Source of the DNA: Bacteroides pyogenes_A | GTDB taxonomy: Bacteria > Bacteroidota > Bacteroidia > Bacteroidales > Bacteroidaceae | Length of the DNA: 64,000 bases | Direction: 5' to 3' (one strand) | NCBI RefSeq assembly: GCF_048595595.1 | Contig: NZ_CP184347.1 | In this document: in pieces, positions 63,934 through 64,000 of the stretch | Numbering within the stretch: position 1 is the stretch's first letter | Layout: every line of letters starts with the position of its first letter | Notes under the pieces: model-generated | Told to the model about the DNA's origin: nothing | Database searches by the model: none | What the model saw: the letters and a program-made list of their open reading frames with translations, nothing else | Made by a program: the position numbers and the translations under genes

Positions 63934-64000
63934 TCATTCGATCACTTCGAAATCTGCCGAAAGTCCTTCCTCACTATTCGTTCCTACCCATAAAGTAAAG
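63934..64000 (-). CDS. C-terminal end of an unidentified protein (runs off the window)
   Basis: The minus-strand frame open from the right edge ends with TLWVGTNSEEGLSADFEVIE and a TGA at 63934, 19 bases before a good terminator. Only 21 codons are visible, too few to name the protein. Confidence 0.6.
   Translation of the reverse strand, partial: FTLWVGTNSEEGLSADFEVIE

Overview
The window looks like a chromosomal segment of a gut Bacteroides. It carries SusC/SusD pairs, an HTCS hybrid sensor, an ECF sigma/FecR pair, Ser-type sulfatases, many lipoproteins with AT-rich leaders, and Bacteroides-type -7 boxes (TANNTTTG). The species cannot be fixed from the sequence alone. No rRNA, tRNA or CRISPR array was seen.

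Layout. 1-7.7 kb: right part of a polysaccharide utilisation locus (partial SusD, DUF4874/DUF4832 lipoprotein, DUF5009 membrane acyltransferase, SusE/F-like lipoprotein, GH31), followed by a convergent FecR anti-sigma and ECF sigma factor (7.8-9.4 kb). 9.7-15.8 kb: minus-strand operon GH88 - sulfatase - PL8 lyase, then an intact IS982-family element (15970-16995) inserted exactly at the stop codon of a DUF3108 gene. 17-19.7 kb: DUF3108 protein and an Ig-like lipoprotein. 19.9-23.8 kb: small His-rich protein, TonB receptor and lipoprotein, possibly for metal uptake. 24.4-29.1 kb: GH2 beta-galactosidase, DIP1984-like protein, CBM9-like protein. 29.2-41.7 kb: HTCS regulator, sulfatase, SusC, SusD and a DUF5017 lipoprotein. 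42.5-49.1 kb: a second SusC/SusD pair with a GlcNAc-6-sulfatase-like enzyme. 49.7-63.6 kb: a Dus-family protein, an outer-membrane barrel, a second PL8 chondroitinase, DUF4348, DUF2851, dapB, lepB, a degenerate lepB paralogue and a WbqC-like protein. A further minus-strand gene runs off the right edge.

How it works together. Two PL8 lyases, GH88, two or three sulfatases and one SusCD/HTCS set make a glycosaminoglycan (chondroitin/dermatan sulfate) pathway spread over three separated loci. Four promoters of these loci share a direct repeat of a TGNAYNATT-like half-site, 21-22 bp apart, always 36-37 bp upstream of the -7 box. This is a candidate operator for the AraC-type domain of the HTCS and would join the loci into one regulon.

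The most unusual structure is in the intergenic DNA. Four places carry arrays of TATATAT blocks every 22-23 bp around ACC/GGT palindromic cores. Between 50.6 and 58.8 kb almost every intergenic region, and two coding regions, contain tandem repeats of unrelated sequence that all have a 65-66 bp (3 x 22) period, with a visible 22-bp sub-period in several.
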